DNA of 64,000 bases, from NCBI RefSeq assembly GCF_029395675.1, contig NZ_CP115184.1, positions 1,054,001 to 1,118,000 on the forward strand. Reading direction: 5' to 3'. The DNA is from Janibacter cremeus (lineage in GTDB: Bacteria; Actinomycetota; Actinomycetes; Actinomycetales; Dermatophilaceae). The position numbers and the translations under genes were made by a program. Position 1 is the stretch's first letter; each line of letters opens with the position of its first letter. Under the pieces are notes generated by a model. That model was not told the DNA's origin and searched no databases. It saw only the letters and a program-made list of their open reading frames with translations. Shown here in pieces: positions 25,744 to 38,507 of this stretch.

Positions 25744-27645
25744 TCAGCGGGCGACCTCGACGCTGTCCGGCTCCTCGACGGCCGGTCCGTCGTACTGCGT
25801 CGCGTAGAGCGTGGCGTAGAGCCCGCCCTGGCCGAGCAGCTGCTCGTGGGTGCCGCGCTCGACGATGCGGCCCTGGTCGACGACGAGGATCTGGTCCGCC
25901 GCACGGATCGTCGACAGCCGGTGGGCGATGACGATGGCGGTGCGCCCCTCGAGCGCGGTGTCGAGGGCACGCTGCACGGCCACCTCGGACTCGCTGTCGA
26001 GGTGGGCGGTGGCCTCGTCGAGGATGATCACGCCGGGTGACTTCAGCAGCAGCCGCGCGATGGCGAAGCGCTGCTTCTCGCCGCCGGACAGGCGGTGGCC
26101 ACGATCGCCGACGATGGTGTCCAGACCGGCCGGCAGCGTCGCGACGAGCGGGAGGACCTGGGCCGCGTCGAGCGCCGCGAACATCTCCTCGTCCGTCGCC
26201 TCCGGTCGGGCGTAGGCGAGGTTGCCCCGGATCGTGTCGTGGAAGAGGTGCGCCTCCTGGGTGACCATGCCGACGGTGTCGCCGACCGACTCCAGCGTCG
26301 CCTCCCGCAGGTCCGCTCCCCCGATGCGCACGGCGCCGCTGGTGGGGTCGTAGAAGCGTGTGACGAGCGAGGTGATCGTGCTCTTGCCGGCGCCGCTCGG
26401 ACCGACGAGCGCGATGAGCTGCCCCGGCTCCGCGCGCAGGTCCACGCCCCGCAGGACCGGTCCCCCGCCCTCGCGGTCGCCCGTGCGACCCCCGTCGAGG
26501 GACAGCAGGGAGATCTCGTCGGCCCCCGGGTAGGTGAAGTGGACGTCGTCCAGCTCCACGGACAGCGCCTCCCCCCGCGGGAGGGGGCGGGCGTCACGCG
26601 CCTCGGTGATGCTCGAGGGCATGTCGAGCAGTTCGAAGAGACGGGCGAAGGAGACCAGCGCCGTGAGGATGTCGATGTGCACGTTGGAGATCGCCGTCAG
26701 CGGCCCGTACAGACGGGCCAGCAGCGCAGCGAGGGCCAGCAGGGTACCGACGGTCATCGTGCCCTCGACGGCCATGATGCCGCCGAAGCCGTAGACCATC
26801 GCCGTCGCCAGCGAGGCCAGCGCGGTGATGGTGACGAAGAAGAAGGCACGGTTGACGGCGATCCGCACGCCGATGTCGCGCACCCGCGCCGCGCGCACGT
26901 CGTACTCGGCCACCTCGCGGGCGGGACGGCCGAAGATCTTCACCAGCAGGGCACCGGCGACGTTGAACCGCTCGGTCATCTGGGTGCCGAGCTCGGCGTT
27001 GAGGTTCATCTGCTCGCCGGAGAGCGCGGCCAGGCGCCGGCCCATCCACTTCGCGGGGAGGATGAAGAAGGGCACGAGCACGAGGGCCGCGACCGTCAGC
27101 CGCCAGGACAGGGAGAACATCGCGGCGAGGATGAGCACGAGCGAGATGACGTTGCTGACCACGGAGGAGAGCACCGTGGTGAAGGCCTGCTGTGCCCCGA
27201 TGACGTCGTTGTTGAGGCGGCTGACGAGCGCGCCGGTCTGGGCCCGGGTGAAGAAGGCGATCGGCTGGTGCAGCACGTGCTCGAAGACCTGGGTGCGCAT
27301 GTGGTGGATCAGGCCCTCGCCGATGCGGGCCGACAGCCACCGTTGCACGAGGGTCGTCACCGCCTCGACGAGCGCGATGGCGGCGACGAGCAGCGAGAGG
27401 GTGATGACGACCTGGCGGTTCTGCGGGGTCACCCCGTCGTCGATGAGGCGCTGCAGCAGGAGCGGCACCGCGACGACGGTCACGGAGCCGAGGGCGACGA
27501 GGACGAGGAAGGCGATGATCGTGCGCGTGAAGGGCTTGGCGTAGCCGAGCACCCGACGGGCCGTGCCGGGCGGCAACGGGGTCGAGACGACGTCGTCGCC
27601 GCGGCTCATGGACCGCATGAGCCCCCACGCGTTGTTCATCGACAT
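25744..27645 (-). CDS. ABC exporter, fused permease and ATPase
   Basis: 633 residues from ATG 27645 (AGGAG SD 9 nt upstream). A six-helix type I exporter domain at ~30-330 (FTRTIIAFLVLVALGSV, VVSNVISLVLILAAMFSL), then an ATPase with Walker A VGPSGAGKSTI, Q-loop VTQEAHLFHDT, signature LSGGEKQRFAIARLLL, Walker B VIILDEATAHLD and the switch His in IAHRLST. It resembles lipid/multidrug half-transporters that work as homodimers. The linker between domains carries an unusual Gly/Arg insertion (LLSLDGGRTGDREGGGPV). Confidence 0.92.
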   Translation of the reverse strand: MSMNNAWGLMRSMSRGDDVVSTPLPPGTARRVLGYAKPFTRTIIAFLVLVALGSVTVVAVPLLLQRLIDDGVTPQNRQVVITLSLLVAAIALVEAVTTLVQRWLSARIGEGLIHHMRTQVFEHVLHQPIAFFTRAQTGALVSRLNNDVIGAQQAFTTVLSSVVSNVISLVLILAAMFSLSWRLTVAALVLVPFFILPAKWMGRRLAALSGEQMNLNAELGTQMTERFNVAGALLVKIFGRPAREVAEYDVRAARVRDIGVRIAVNRAFFFVTITALASLATAMVYGFGGIMAVEGTMTVGTLLALAALLARLYGPLTAISNVHIDILTALVSFARLFELLDMPSSITEARDARPLPRGEALSVELDDVHFTYPGADEISLLSLDGGRTGDREGGGPVLRGVDLRAEPGQLIALVGPSGAGKSTITSLVTRFYDPTSGAVRIGGADLREATLESVGDTVGMVTQEAHLFHDTIRGNLAYARPEATDEEMFAALDAAQVLPLVATLPAGLDTIVGDRGHRLSGGEKQRFAIARLLLKSPGVIILDEATAHLDSESEVAVQRALDTALEGRTAIVIAHRLSTIRAADQILVVDQGRIVERGTHEQLLGQGGLYATLYATQYDGPAVEEPDSVEVAR

Positions 27646-27726
27646 CCGTCGGTCTCCTCCCGCGTCGCCTGCTCCCGGGAGCGTCAACCACCGCATCGTC
27701 CCGGGGATTCCCCCGGGGCCATGGTC

Positions 27727-28374
27727 TCAGGCCAGGACGCGGTGCAGGACGAGGTCGGCGACGGCGCGGGTGTCGGTCAGCCCACCCCGGACGAAGGGGG
27801 CTCCCCCTTCGTCGGCGAAGGCCGCCGCCTTGTCGTGGAGGACGCCCTCGGCGAGGACGACCGGCACCACCGTGCGGCCGGTCGCCGCGCCCGTGCGGGG
27901 TGCTGCCAAGGTGGTCGTGGTCCACGTGGGCCGGTTGCCGGAGGCGACGAGGCGGGCCAGGCCGGCTGCCGCCTCACCGGAGCTCGACCCCCCGGCGACG
28001 AGGAGGGTCGGCGCCGACGGGTCGTGGCCGGCGCCGGACAGACGCTCCTCGACCGCCTCGAGCAGGAGGGGGTGCCCACCCAGCGCCGGGACGGTGCGGA
28101 CCCGGGCGCCGTGGGCGGCGAGCTCCCGCGCGGCTGCCGGGACGTCGACCCGTGAGTGGAAGGCGGGGGTCAGGAGCAGGGGCAGCAGGGTCACCTCGCC
28201 CGAGAGGCCACGCGCCAGCTCGTGGGGACGGGTGCCGTACTCCTCGATGTAGGCCAGGTGGGTCGGTCCGCGACCGGCCTCCGCCAGGGGGACAGCGACC
28301 CGCTCCCGCAGGCGCTCGAGGGCGAGGGCGTGCCGCGGGTCCGGGGAGCCGTGGGCCAGCAGGACGGTCGTCAT
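27727..28374 (-). CDS. Sirohydrochlorin chelatase (CbiX/SirB family)
   Basis: 215 residues from ATG 28374. LLAHGSPDPRHALAL has the catalytic His at the N-terminus, and LLPLLLTPAFHSRVDVPA the second conserved His. It inserts iron (or cobalt) into sirohydrochlorin; beside sulfite reductase and APS reductase the likely job is siroheme for sulfite reductase. The start is 10 bp after the cysH stop, so it is in the same operon. The C-terminal DEGGAPFVRGG is encoded by two CGAAGGGGG motifs facing each other (27792-27811). Confidence 0.88.
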   Translation of the reverse strand: MTTVLLAHGSPDPRHALALERLRERVAVPLAEAGRGPTHLAYIEEYGTRPHELARGLSGEVTLLPLLLTPAFHSRVDVPAAARELAAHGARVRTVPALGGHPLLLEAVEERLSGAGHDPSAPTLLVAGGSSSGEAAAGLARLVASGNRPTWTTTTLAAPRTGAATGRTVVPVVLAEGVLHDKAAAFADEGGAPFVRGGLTDTRAVADLVLHRVLA

Positions 28375-28384
28375 GCCCGCCGGC

Positions 28385-29122
28385 TCACGTGTGCAGCCCG
28401 CACTCCACCTTGTCCTGCCCGGACCAGCGACCGGCGCGGGGGTCCTCGCCCTCGGCGACCGGCCGGGTGCACGGGGCGCACCCGATCGAGGCGTAGCCAC
28501 TCTGGCGAAGGGGGTTGAGGAACACCTCCTCGTCGGCGACGAAACGATCGACGTCCTCCTGCGTCCAGCCGGCGAGCGGGTTGATCTTGACCATGCCTCG
28601 CGCCTCGTCCCAGCCCACGACGGCGATGTCGGTGCGGGTGGGTGCGTCCTCGCGGCGCATCCCGGTCACCCAGGCGTCGCGGTCGGCCAGCGCCCGGTTG
28701 AGCGGCTCGACCTTGCGCATCGCGCAGCAGGCATTGGGGTCCCGGTCGTGCAGTCGCGGACCGTGCTCGGCGTCCTGCTGCGCGACGGTCAGCAGCGGCA
28801 GGATGGTGCGGATGCGCACCGGGAGCATCTCCTGGAAGGCGTCCCGGGTGCCCAGGGTCTCGGCGAAGTGGTACCCGGTGTCGAGGAAGAACACGTCCGT
28901 GCCGCTCAGCGTCGTGCCGACGAGGTGCACCAGGACCTCGTCCCCCATCGAGCTGGCGACGGTCAGGCCGGCGCCGAAGGTCTCGTCGGCCCAGGTGAGC
29001 GCCCGGCGGGCGAGCTCCACCCTGCCTTCGTGGGTCCCGGACAGCTCGGCCTCGAGCGCGGCGAATCGGTCGCGACCCGCATCGGCCTGGTCGCGGAGGT
29101 GACCGGTGGCCGTGGTCGTCAT
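28385..29122 (-). CDS. cysH: Phosphoadenylyl/adenylyl-sulfate reductase
   Basis: 245 residues. Reduces activated sulfate to sulfite with thioredoxin. PP-loop-like SSMGDEVLVHLV, DTGYHFAET, then NACCAMRKVEPL and IGCAPCTRPV: the CC...CxxC set binds a 4Fe-4S cluster, which indicates use of APS rather than PAPS. The near-C-terminal KVECGLHT carries the catalytic Cys. ATG 29122 overlaps the sulfite reductase stop by ATGA. Confidence 0.94.
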   Translation of the reverse strand: MTTTATGHLRDQADAGRDRFAALEAELSGTHEGRVELARRALTWADETFGAGLTVASSMGDEVLVHLVGTTLSGTDVFFLDTGYHFAETLGTRDAFQEMLPVRIRTILPLLTVAQQDAEHGPRLHDRDPNACCAMRKVEPLNRALADRDAWVTGMRREDAPTRTDIAVVGWDEARGMVKINPLAGWTQEDVDRFVADEEVFLNPLRQSGYASIGCAPCTRPVAEGEDPRAGRWSGQDKVECGLHT

Positions 29123-30786
29123 CGCAGGTCGTCCTCGTCGGCGCGACGTGCCCAGGAGTGGAAGGACTCGTCCGGCTCGCGCTGGTCGAGGTAGGTGCGG
29201 GCGAGCCGCTCGATGTAGTCGGGCAGGTCCTCGGCCGCGACCTTCAGGGCCCGGGTCTTGCGCGCCAGCGCGGTGTCCTCGGCCAACGAGCCCCCGAGCA
29301 GGACCTGGAAGACCTCCTGGTAGGAGCCGTCGGCCTTCTGGTCGATCATGCCCTTCAGACCGACGTCGCCGACCTGGCTGCGGGCGCAGGCGTTGGGGCA
29401 GCCGTTGATGTGGATGCTGAAGGGGATGTCGATGTGCGGCAGGCGCTTCTCCAGCTCCTCGACCGTCCAGCGTGCGCGCTCCTTGGTGTCGGTCAGGGCG
29501 AGCTTGCAGTACTCCAGCCCCGTGCACGCCAGGACGTTGCGGCGCCACTCGCTCGGGTGGACGACGAGGTCGATCCCACGCAGGTCCTGCGCGAGCTGGT
29601 CCGCCTCCTGCGGCGGGACGTCGAGGACGAGGACCTTCTGGTGGGGGGTGAAGCGGATGCGCCGGCTCCCGACGCCCTCGGCGAGCTCGACCAGCCGGAC
29701 CAGCTTGTCGCCACTCATCCGGCCGGCGATCGGCGCCGCCCCGACCCACACGCGACCGTCCTGCTGCTCGTGGATCCCGACGTGGTCGCGGCGCGTACCC
29801 GGAGCGACCGTCGCCGCCGGTCCGTCGAGGAGACGGCGACCGAGGTAGTCGTTCTCCAGCACCTCGCGGAACTTCTGCGCCCCCCAGTCCTTGACGAGGA
29901 ACTTCAACCTCGCCTTGTTGCGCAGCCGGCGGTAGCCGTGGTCGCGGAAGATCGAGGTGACGCCCTCCCAGACGGCGGGCACCTCCTCCGACGGGACCCA
30001 CACGCCCAGACGCTGGGCGAAGATCGGCTGGACCGACAGCCCGCCGCCGACCCAGACGTCGAAGCCCGGTCCGTGCTCGGGGTGGTGGACGCCGACGAAG
30101 GAGATGTCGTTGATCTCGTGGGCGATGTCATGGACCGGGGAGCCGGAGATGGCGGTCTTGTACTTGCGCGGCAGGTTGGAGAACTCGGGGTTCCCGATCC
30201 ACCGACGCTTGATCTCCTGCATCGCGCTCGTGCCGTCGACGATCTCGTCCTTCTCCACCCCGGCCACGGGCGAGGCGATGATGGTGCGGGGGCAGTCGCC
30301 GCAGGCCTCCGTCGAGCCCAGGTCGACCGCCTCGAGTCGCCGCCAGATCTCGGGGACGTCCTCGATCCGCACGTTGTGCAGCTGGATGTTCTGCCGGTCG
30401 CTGATGTCGGCGCTGCCCTCGGCGAAGTCATTGCTGATGTCGGCGATGGTGCGCACCTGCTGCGTGGTCAGCTGGCCGCCGTCGCTGCGCACCCGCATCA
30501 TGAAGCGACTGTCGGAGATGTCCTCCTCGCCGGTGTGCGTGCCGTCGAGGCCGGGCTTGCGCTGCGTGTACAGGCCCATCCACCGGAAGCGACCGGTGAG
30601 GTCGTCGTGCGCGATCGAGTCGAAGCCCTGCTTCGAGTACACGTCGATGATCCGCTGGCGGACGTTGAGCGCGTCGTCCTCCTGCTTGAACGCCTCGTTG
30701 TGGTTCAGCGGGGTCCGGTCGCCGTCGGCCCAGGCGCCGGTGGCCTTGGTTCGGGTGGGGCGGGTCGTCACAGTCACGACGCCCAT
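29119..30786 (-). CDS. Ferredoxin-dependent sulfite reductase (SirA/NirA family)
   Basis: 555 residues. Six-electron reduction of sulfite to sulfide. Two ferredoxin-like half-domains precede the siroheme/4Fe-4S sites; the cluster ligands are ACTGLEYCKLAL (Cys-x5-Cys) and NGCPNACARSQ (Cys-x3-Cys), and siroheme-contacting SDRQNIQLHNVR and ACGDCPRT are present. The first start is ATG 30786; GTG codons three and five triplets later are alternatives. First gene of the operon with cysH and the chelatase. A 19-bp palindrome lies 23 bp upstream. Confidence 0.93.
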   Translation of the reverse strand: MGVVTVTTRPTRTKATGAWADGDRTPLNHNEAFKQEDDALNVRQRIIDVYSKQGFDSIAHDDLTGRFRWMGLYTQRKPGLDGTHTGEEDISDSRFMMRVRSDGGQLTTQQVRTIADISNDFAEGSADISDRQNIQLHNVRIEDVPEIWRRLEAVDLGSTEACGDCPRTIIASPVAGVEKDEIVDGTSAMQEIKRRWIGNPEFSNLPRKYKTAISGSPVHDIAHEINDISFVGVHHPEHGPGFDVWVGGGLSVQPIFAQRLGVWVPSEEVPAVWEGVTSIFRDHGYRRLRNKARLKFLVKDWGAQKFREVLENDYLGRRLLDGPAATVAPGTRRDHVGIHEQQDGRVWVGAAPIAGRMSGDKLVRLVELAEGVGSRRIRFTPHQKVLVLDVPPQEADQLAQDLRGIDLVVHPSEWRRNVLACTGLEYCKLALTDTKERARWTVEELEKRLPHIDIPFSIHINGCPNACARSQVGDVGLKGMIDQKADGSYQEVFQVLLGGSLAEDTALARKTRALKVAAEDLPDYIERLARTYLDQREPDESFHSWARRADEDDLR

Positions 30787-30808
30787 CCTACGGTGTCACT
30801 TATGCAAT

Positions 30809-30827
30809 CCATAACCCATGGTTATGG
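30809..30827. promoter_or_regulatory. 19-bp palindrome upstream of sulfite reductase
   Basis: CCATAACCCATGGTTATGG: two 8-bp perfect arms separated by 3 nt, in an AT-richer patch (30799-30830) between the sulfite reductase gene and the stop of the ABC-F gene. Position immediately upstream of the first operon gene, symmetry and base composition suggest an operator, with a promoter overlapping or next to it. The regulator is unknown. Confidence 0.6.
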
Positions 30828-30857
30828 TTGTCTCACCGACTGGGCGAAGGGCTGGCC

Positions 30858-32456
<1,599 letters not shown>

Positions 32457-32569
32457 GGGTGGTTCTCCTGCAGATGTCGAAGGGGGGTCGGCGGCTAGTG
32501 TAGGTCGCGGACCAGCGGGTTCCCGCATCCGTTCGTCGACCCCGGACCATGCCGCGTGGAGGCCTGCTG

Positions 32570-33490
32570 ATGAGCATCAACGACAACGCCTCGCTCGACA
32601 CCTCGCGGATGGGCGGGGGCGGCGGTCGCACGGGAGGCCGCGGTCCGATGCTCGCCGGCGGTGGTGGTGCCCTCGGCCTGGTCGTCGCGGTCATCCTCGT
32701 CCTCACCGGCAACGGCGACGTGCTCACCTCGGGTGGTGACGGCCAGCCCACCGCCGGCGGTGACGACCGCCTCACGCACAAGTGCCGGACCGGCGCGGAC
32801 GCCGCCCAGGACCGGGAGTGCCTCATGGTGCTCGGGGAGAACAGCCTGCACGACTTCTGGAGCAGCCAGCCCGACCTCGCCCGCGACCTGTCCGAGGCCG
32901 GCGCGGACTTCCGCGGTCCGCGCCAGGTCGTGGTCTACCGGGGCCGGACGCAGTCGCAGTGCGGGACCGCGAGCAACCAGATCGGGCCCTTCTACTGCCC
33001 GCTCGACGAGTCCGTCTTCATCGACACCTACTTCTTCGACCTGATGGAGCGCCGGCTCGGCGCCGAGGACGGCACGCTCGCGGAGCTGTACGTCCTCGCC
33101 CACGAGTACGGGCACCACGTCGAGAACGTCTACGGGGTGCTCGAGGAGGCGCAGAAGGACCCGCAGGGACCCTCCTCGGGGGCGGTGCGGGTGGAGCTCA
33201 TGGCCGACTGCTTCGCCGGGATGTGGATCCGGGGCGCGACCCGGACCACCGACGCCGGGGGGCGACCGCTGCTGACCGACGTCACCGAGGCCGATGTGCG
33301 CAACGCGATGGGGGCGGCCAAGGCGGTCGGCGACGACGAGATCCAGAAGAAGTCCGGGGGCGGGGTCGACCCGGAGGCCTGGACGCACGGCTCCGCGCGG
33401 GCGCGTCAGGCGTGGTTGTTGCGCGGCATGGGGGCCGAGTCGATCACCGCCTGCGACACCTTCGCCGTGGCGGAGCCCAACACCGTCTGA
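32570..33490 (+). CDS. Neutral zinc metallopeptidase (YpfJ family)
   Basis: 306 residues from ATG 32570, preceded by GGAGG. The start MSINDNASLDTSRM is family-typical; a Gly-rich segment and one membrane helix (GALGLVVAVILVLTG) follow, then an exported domain with FYCPLDESVFIDTYFFDL, the zinc site HEYGHHVEN and ELMADCFAGMW (third ligand). Cysteines are paired in the outside domain. Type II membrane anchoring is inferred; substrate unknown. Divergent from the ABC-F gene, ending 14 bp from the next convergent gene. Confidence 0.92.
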   Translation: MSINDNASLDTSRMGGGGGRTGGRGPMLAGGGGALGLVVAVILVLTGNGDVLTSGGDGQPTAGGDDRLTHKCRTGADAAQDRECLMVLGENSLHDFWSSQPDLARDLSEAGADFRGPRQVVVYRGRTQSQCGTASNQIGPFYCPLDESVFIDTYFFDLMERRLGAEDGTLAELYVLAHEYGHHVENVYGVLEEAQKDPQGPSSGAVRVELMADCFAGMWIRGATRTTDAGGRPLLTDVTEADVRNAMGAAKAVGDDEIQKKSGGGVDPEAWTHGSARARQAWLLRGMGAESITACDTFAVAEPNTV

Positions 33491-33504
33491 GGCCCCGGGG
33501 TCGC

Positions 33505-34065
33505 TCAGTCGTCGAGGACGAAGCGCACGGCCCTGGCCCGCCGGGCCGCCTCCCGCAGGACGGTCAACCGCGGGTCGGGCAGGTCCCACAGGGTGCGTCG
33601 CTCGAGGTCACCCAGGTGGGCCAACCGGGGGTCGGTGAGCACCTGCTCGGCCAACGACCGGTCCCCGCCCAGCACGAGCGCGTCCACGCGCCCGGGTGGC
33701 AGGTGCCTGAGCGCGAGCTCGGCCACGGTGGTGACGACGGCGTCGGCCTGGTTCCCCCGCCGGCGGCTGTAGCGCTGCTGGCTCCACCCGCCCGCCTTCG
33801 TGCGCGACTGCACGTACCGGGTGCCGCACGTGTGGGAGGTGAGCTCACCCCCTTCGTCCACACCGACGGCGTGACCACCGCGGCGCACGAGGACGAGCCC
33901 GATCCTCGCGTGGTCGAAGGTCTCCCCCACCGCGCGGACGCCATCACCCCCGGTGAGCAGCACTCGGCCCGGCTCGACGGCGGTGGTGACGCCGTCGTGC
34001 CGGGCCGCGAAACCGTCGACCCACCGGTCGAGGCGATGGGCACCGACCTCGACGCGGCGGGTCAT
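33505..34065 (-). CDS. acVLRF1 family peptidyl-tRNA hydrolase
   Basis: 186 residues. The segment KAGGWSQQRYSRRRGNQADA carries the Gly-x-x-Gln catalytic loop and basic patch of the VLRF1 (Vms1-like release factor) domain in its actinobacterial form. Such enzymes are thought to free nascent chains from tRNA on stalled or split ribosomes, in the manner of eukaryotic Vms1/ANKZF1. The protein is only the catalytic domain. Its start follows the sufT stop by 3 bp, so it is read with the SUF operon; why ribosome rescue and Fe-S assembly are coupled here is unclear. Confidence 0.75.
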   Translation of the reverse strand: MTRRVEVGAHRLDRWVDGFAARHDGVTTAVEPGRVLLTGGDGVRAVGETFDHARIGLVLVRRGGHAVGVDEGGELTSHTCGTRYVQSRTKAGGWSQQRYSRRRGNQADAVVTTVAELALRHLPPGRVDALVLGGDRSLAEQVLTDPRLAHLGDLERRTLWDLPDPRLTVLREAARRARAVRFVLDD

Positions 34066-34068
34066 CGA

Positions 34069-34398
34069 TCAGATGTTGAAGCCGAGGGCGCGCAGCTGCT
34101 CTCGCCCGTCGTCGGTGATCTTGTCCGGGCCCCACGGCGGCATCCAGACCCAGTTGATCCGCGAGTCCGTGACGAGGTCCGTCAGGGCCTGGGTCACCTG
34201 GTCCTCGATGACATCGGTCAACGGGCAGGCCGCGGACGTGAGCGTCATGTCGATGACGGCGTGGTTCTGCGGGTCGACGGTGATGCCGTAGACGAGGCCG
34301 AGGTCGACGACGTTGATGCCGAGCTCGGGGTCGACGACGTCGCGCAGCGCCTCCTCGACGTCCGCGACATTGCTGGGGGTCGGTGCCTGGGCGGTCAT
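34069..34398 (-). CDS. sufT: Metal-sulfur cluster assembly factor SufT (DUF59)
   Basis: 109 residues. DUF59/MIP18 domain: VEEALRDVVDPELGINVVDLGLVYGI with the conserved DPE and DLGLVY, and SAACPLTDVIEDQV with the conserved Cys. It assists maturation of Fe-S proteins. ATG 34398 overlaps the sufU stop by ATGA. The C-terminus WMPPWGPDKITDDGREQLRA is characteristic of the SUF-associated members. Confidence 0.93.
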   Translation of the reverse strand: MTAQAPTPSNVADVEEALRDVVDPELGINVVDLGLVYGITVDPQNHAVIDMTLTSAACPLTDVIEDQVTQALTDLVTDSRINWVWMPPWGPDKITDDGREQLRALGFNI

Positions 34399-34864
34399 GC
34401 GCTCTCTCCTTCGGGTTCGTTCGCGACATCGACGCCTGCCTGGGCCAGGGCGTCGGTGAGGGCCATCCATCCGAGCAACGCGCACTTCACGCGCGCCGGG
34501 TACTGCGCGACGCCGGCCAGGGCGACACCGTCGCCGATGACCTCCTCGTCACCGCTCTCCTGGCCGCGGCTGGTGAGCATCTGCCGCATCGCGGCGTGGA
34601 TCTCCATCGCGTCGGTGATCGACTCACCGGTCAGCTCGTCGGCGAGGATCGAGGTGCTCGCCATCGAGATCGAGCACCCCATCGCCTCGTACGAGATGTC
34701 GGTGATCGTGGCGTCCGGACCGGTGCCGTCGAGGTGCACCCGCAGGGTGACCTCGTCACCGCAGGTCGGGTTGACGTGGCTGACCTCGGCCTGGTGCCCC
34801 TCGCGCAGGCCGTGCCCGACCTGGCGCTTCGAGTGGTCCAGGATCAGCTCCTGGTAGAGGTCCA

Positions 34865-34865
<1 letters not shown>
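34395..34865 (-). CDS. sufU: Zinc-dependent sulfurtransferase SufU
   Basis: 156 residues. Accepts persulfide sulfur from SufS and passes it to the SufBCD scaffold. IscU-like fold with conserved cysteines in NPTCGDEV, GCSISMAS and RVKCALLGW and the intervening Asp, which hold zinc. The insertion between the second and third Cys is the length found in Gram-positive SufU. The start shares one base with the sufS stop (TGATG), indicating coupling. Confidence 0.95.
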
Positions 34866-36927
<2,062 letters not shown>

Positions 36928-36975
36928 TCTGTTCGTCCTTCGTATGTCGAAATAAGTGTGGTGGGCCGGCGACCG

Positions 36976-37326
36976 TCAGACCGTGCGGGGCGCCTCGTCG
37001 GAGAGCGCGACGAACACCTCGCCGTCGGTGACTCGCGTGGTGTGCACGACCACGGGGACCGTGGCCGGCAGGCTGGTCGGCTTGCCGGACAGGAGGTTGA
37101 ACCGCGAGCCGTGCAGCCAGCACTCGATCTCGCAGCCCTCGACGTCGCCCTCGGACAGCGACACCCGTCCGTGGGTGCACTCGTCGTCGATGCAGTGCAC
37201 GTCGCCGTCCTCGGTGTGGATGATCGAGACGATCCGTCCCTGGATCTCCGCCTTGGCGGCGCCCACGCCCGGCAGCTCGTCGAGCCGGCAGACGCGGACG
37301 AAGTCGGCCTCGGTCGCGGTGCTCAT
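36976..37326 (-). CDS. Rieske ferredoxin subunit-like protein of the suf operon
   Basis: 116 residues. A bare Rieske domain: CTHGRVSLSEG and IECWLHGSRFNL give the Cys-x-His and Cys-x2-His ligands of a 2Fe-2S cluster. Usually annotated as non-heme iron oxygenase ferredoxin subunit, but it sits between sufD and sufC in most actinobacteria, so it is probably an electron carrier for, or a client of, Fe-S assembly. ATG overlaps the sufD stop by ATGA (37323-37326). Confidence 0.92.
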   Translation of the reverse strand: MSTATEADFVRVCRLDELPGVGAAKAEIQGRIVSIIHTEDGDVHCIDDECTHGRVSLSEGDVEGCEIECWLHGSRFNLLSGKPTSLPATVPVVVHTTRVTDGEVFVALSDEAPRTV

Positions 37327-38507
37327 GCGCTCGCCCCCGAGCTCTCCTCGAGCTCCTCGTCGATGGCGGCCATGACCTTCTCGCTGATCTCGGCGTCACC
37401 GATGCGCTGGACGATGCTGTGGAAGAAGCCGCGCACGACGAGGCGACGCGCCAGCTCCTGCGGGATGCCGCGGGACTGCAGGTAGAACAGCTGCTGGTCG
37501 TCGAAGCGTCCGGTCGTCGAGGCGTGGCCGGCACCGACGATCTCGCCGGTCTCGATCTCGAGGTTGGGCACCGAGTCAGCCCGCGCCCCGTCGGTGAGGA
37601 CGAGGTTGCGGTTGAGCTCGTAGGTGTCCGTCCCCTCCGCGGCAGCCCGGATGAGCACGTCGCCCACCCAGACCGTCTGCGCCGTCTCGCCCTGCAGCGC
37701 GCCCTTGTACTCGACGTTGCTGCGGCAGTGCGGGGCCTCGTGGTCGACGAAGAGCCGGTGCTCCAGGTGCTGGCCGGCGTCGGCGAAGTACACGCCCAGG
37801 CCCTCGAAGGACCCACCGGGGCCGGCGTAGGTCGCGTTGGTGTTCAGGCGCACGATGCCGCCGCCGATGGAGACCGCGATGTGCCGCACCGACGCGTCCC
37901 GGCCGACGACGACGTCGTGCTGGCCGAGGTGGTGGGTGTCGTCCTCCCAGTCCTGCAGGCTCACGACCGTGACCGTGGAGCCGTCACCGGCCAGCACCGT
38001 CACCAGCTCGGTGAAGTCGGTCGAGCCGGTGTGGTTGAGCACGATCGTCGCCGAGGCGAAGGCACCGACCCGCACGACCATGTGGCCGTGGACGGTCTCG
38101 CGCCGGACGCCGTCGAGGTGGATGCGCACCGGCTCGGTGAGCTCGGCCTCCTTCGGCACGTCGACGAGGGCGATGCCCTCACCGTGAGCCGCCGCCAGCG
38201 CCGCCGGCCGGTCGACCGGCTTGGGCAGCGAGTCGCGACCCAGCTCCTCCACGGAGGTCGTCGTGAGCGTGACGCCCTCCGGCAGGTGCGTGGTCCACTC
38301 GAGCGTGGCGCTGCTCGGCTCGTCCGCCAGGAGGGTCGTCAGGCGGCTGATCGGGGTGAACCGCCAGTCCTCCTCGCGGCCCTCGGGCATCGGGAAGTCG
38401 GCGACCTCCCAGGAGCGGGTGCGCTCCGCCCGGGACTGGTCCGGGACCATCGTCTCGCCGGAGTGGGTGTGAGCCTGTCGGCTCGGGGTGTCAGCCAGCA
38501 GGCTCAT
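37323..38507 (-). CDS. sufD: Fe-S cluster assembly protein SufD
   Basis: 394 residues. Partner of SufB in the scaffold complex; right-handed beta-helix core with HRLFVDHEAPHCRSNVEYKGAL and VPNLEIETGEIVGAGHAST (the conserved His near the C-terminus), ending in the helical FYLQSRGIPQELARRLVVRGF. The start shares one base with the sufB stop (TGATG at 38505-38509). Confidence 0.95.
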   Translation of the reverse strand: MSLLADTPSRQAHTHSGETMVPDQSRAERTRSWEVADFPMPEGREEDWRFTPISRLTTLLADEPSSATLEWTTHLPEGVTLTTTSVEELGRDSLPKPVDRPAALAAAHGEGIALVDVPKEAELTEPVRIHLDGVRRETVHGHMVVRVGAFASATIVLNHTGSTDFTELVTVLAGDGSTVTVVSLQDWEDDTHHLGQHDVVVGRDASVRHIAVSIGGGIVRLNTNATYAGPGGSFEGLGVYFADAGQHLEHRLFVDHEAPHCRSNVEYKGALQGETAQTVWVGDVLIRAAAEGTDTYELNRNLVLTDGARADSVPNLEIETGEIVGAGHASTTGRFDDQQLFYLQSRGIPQELARRLVVRGFFHSIVQRIGDAEISEKVMAAIDEELEESSGASA

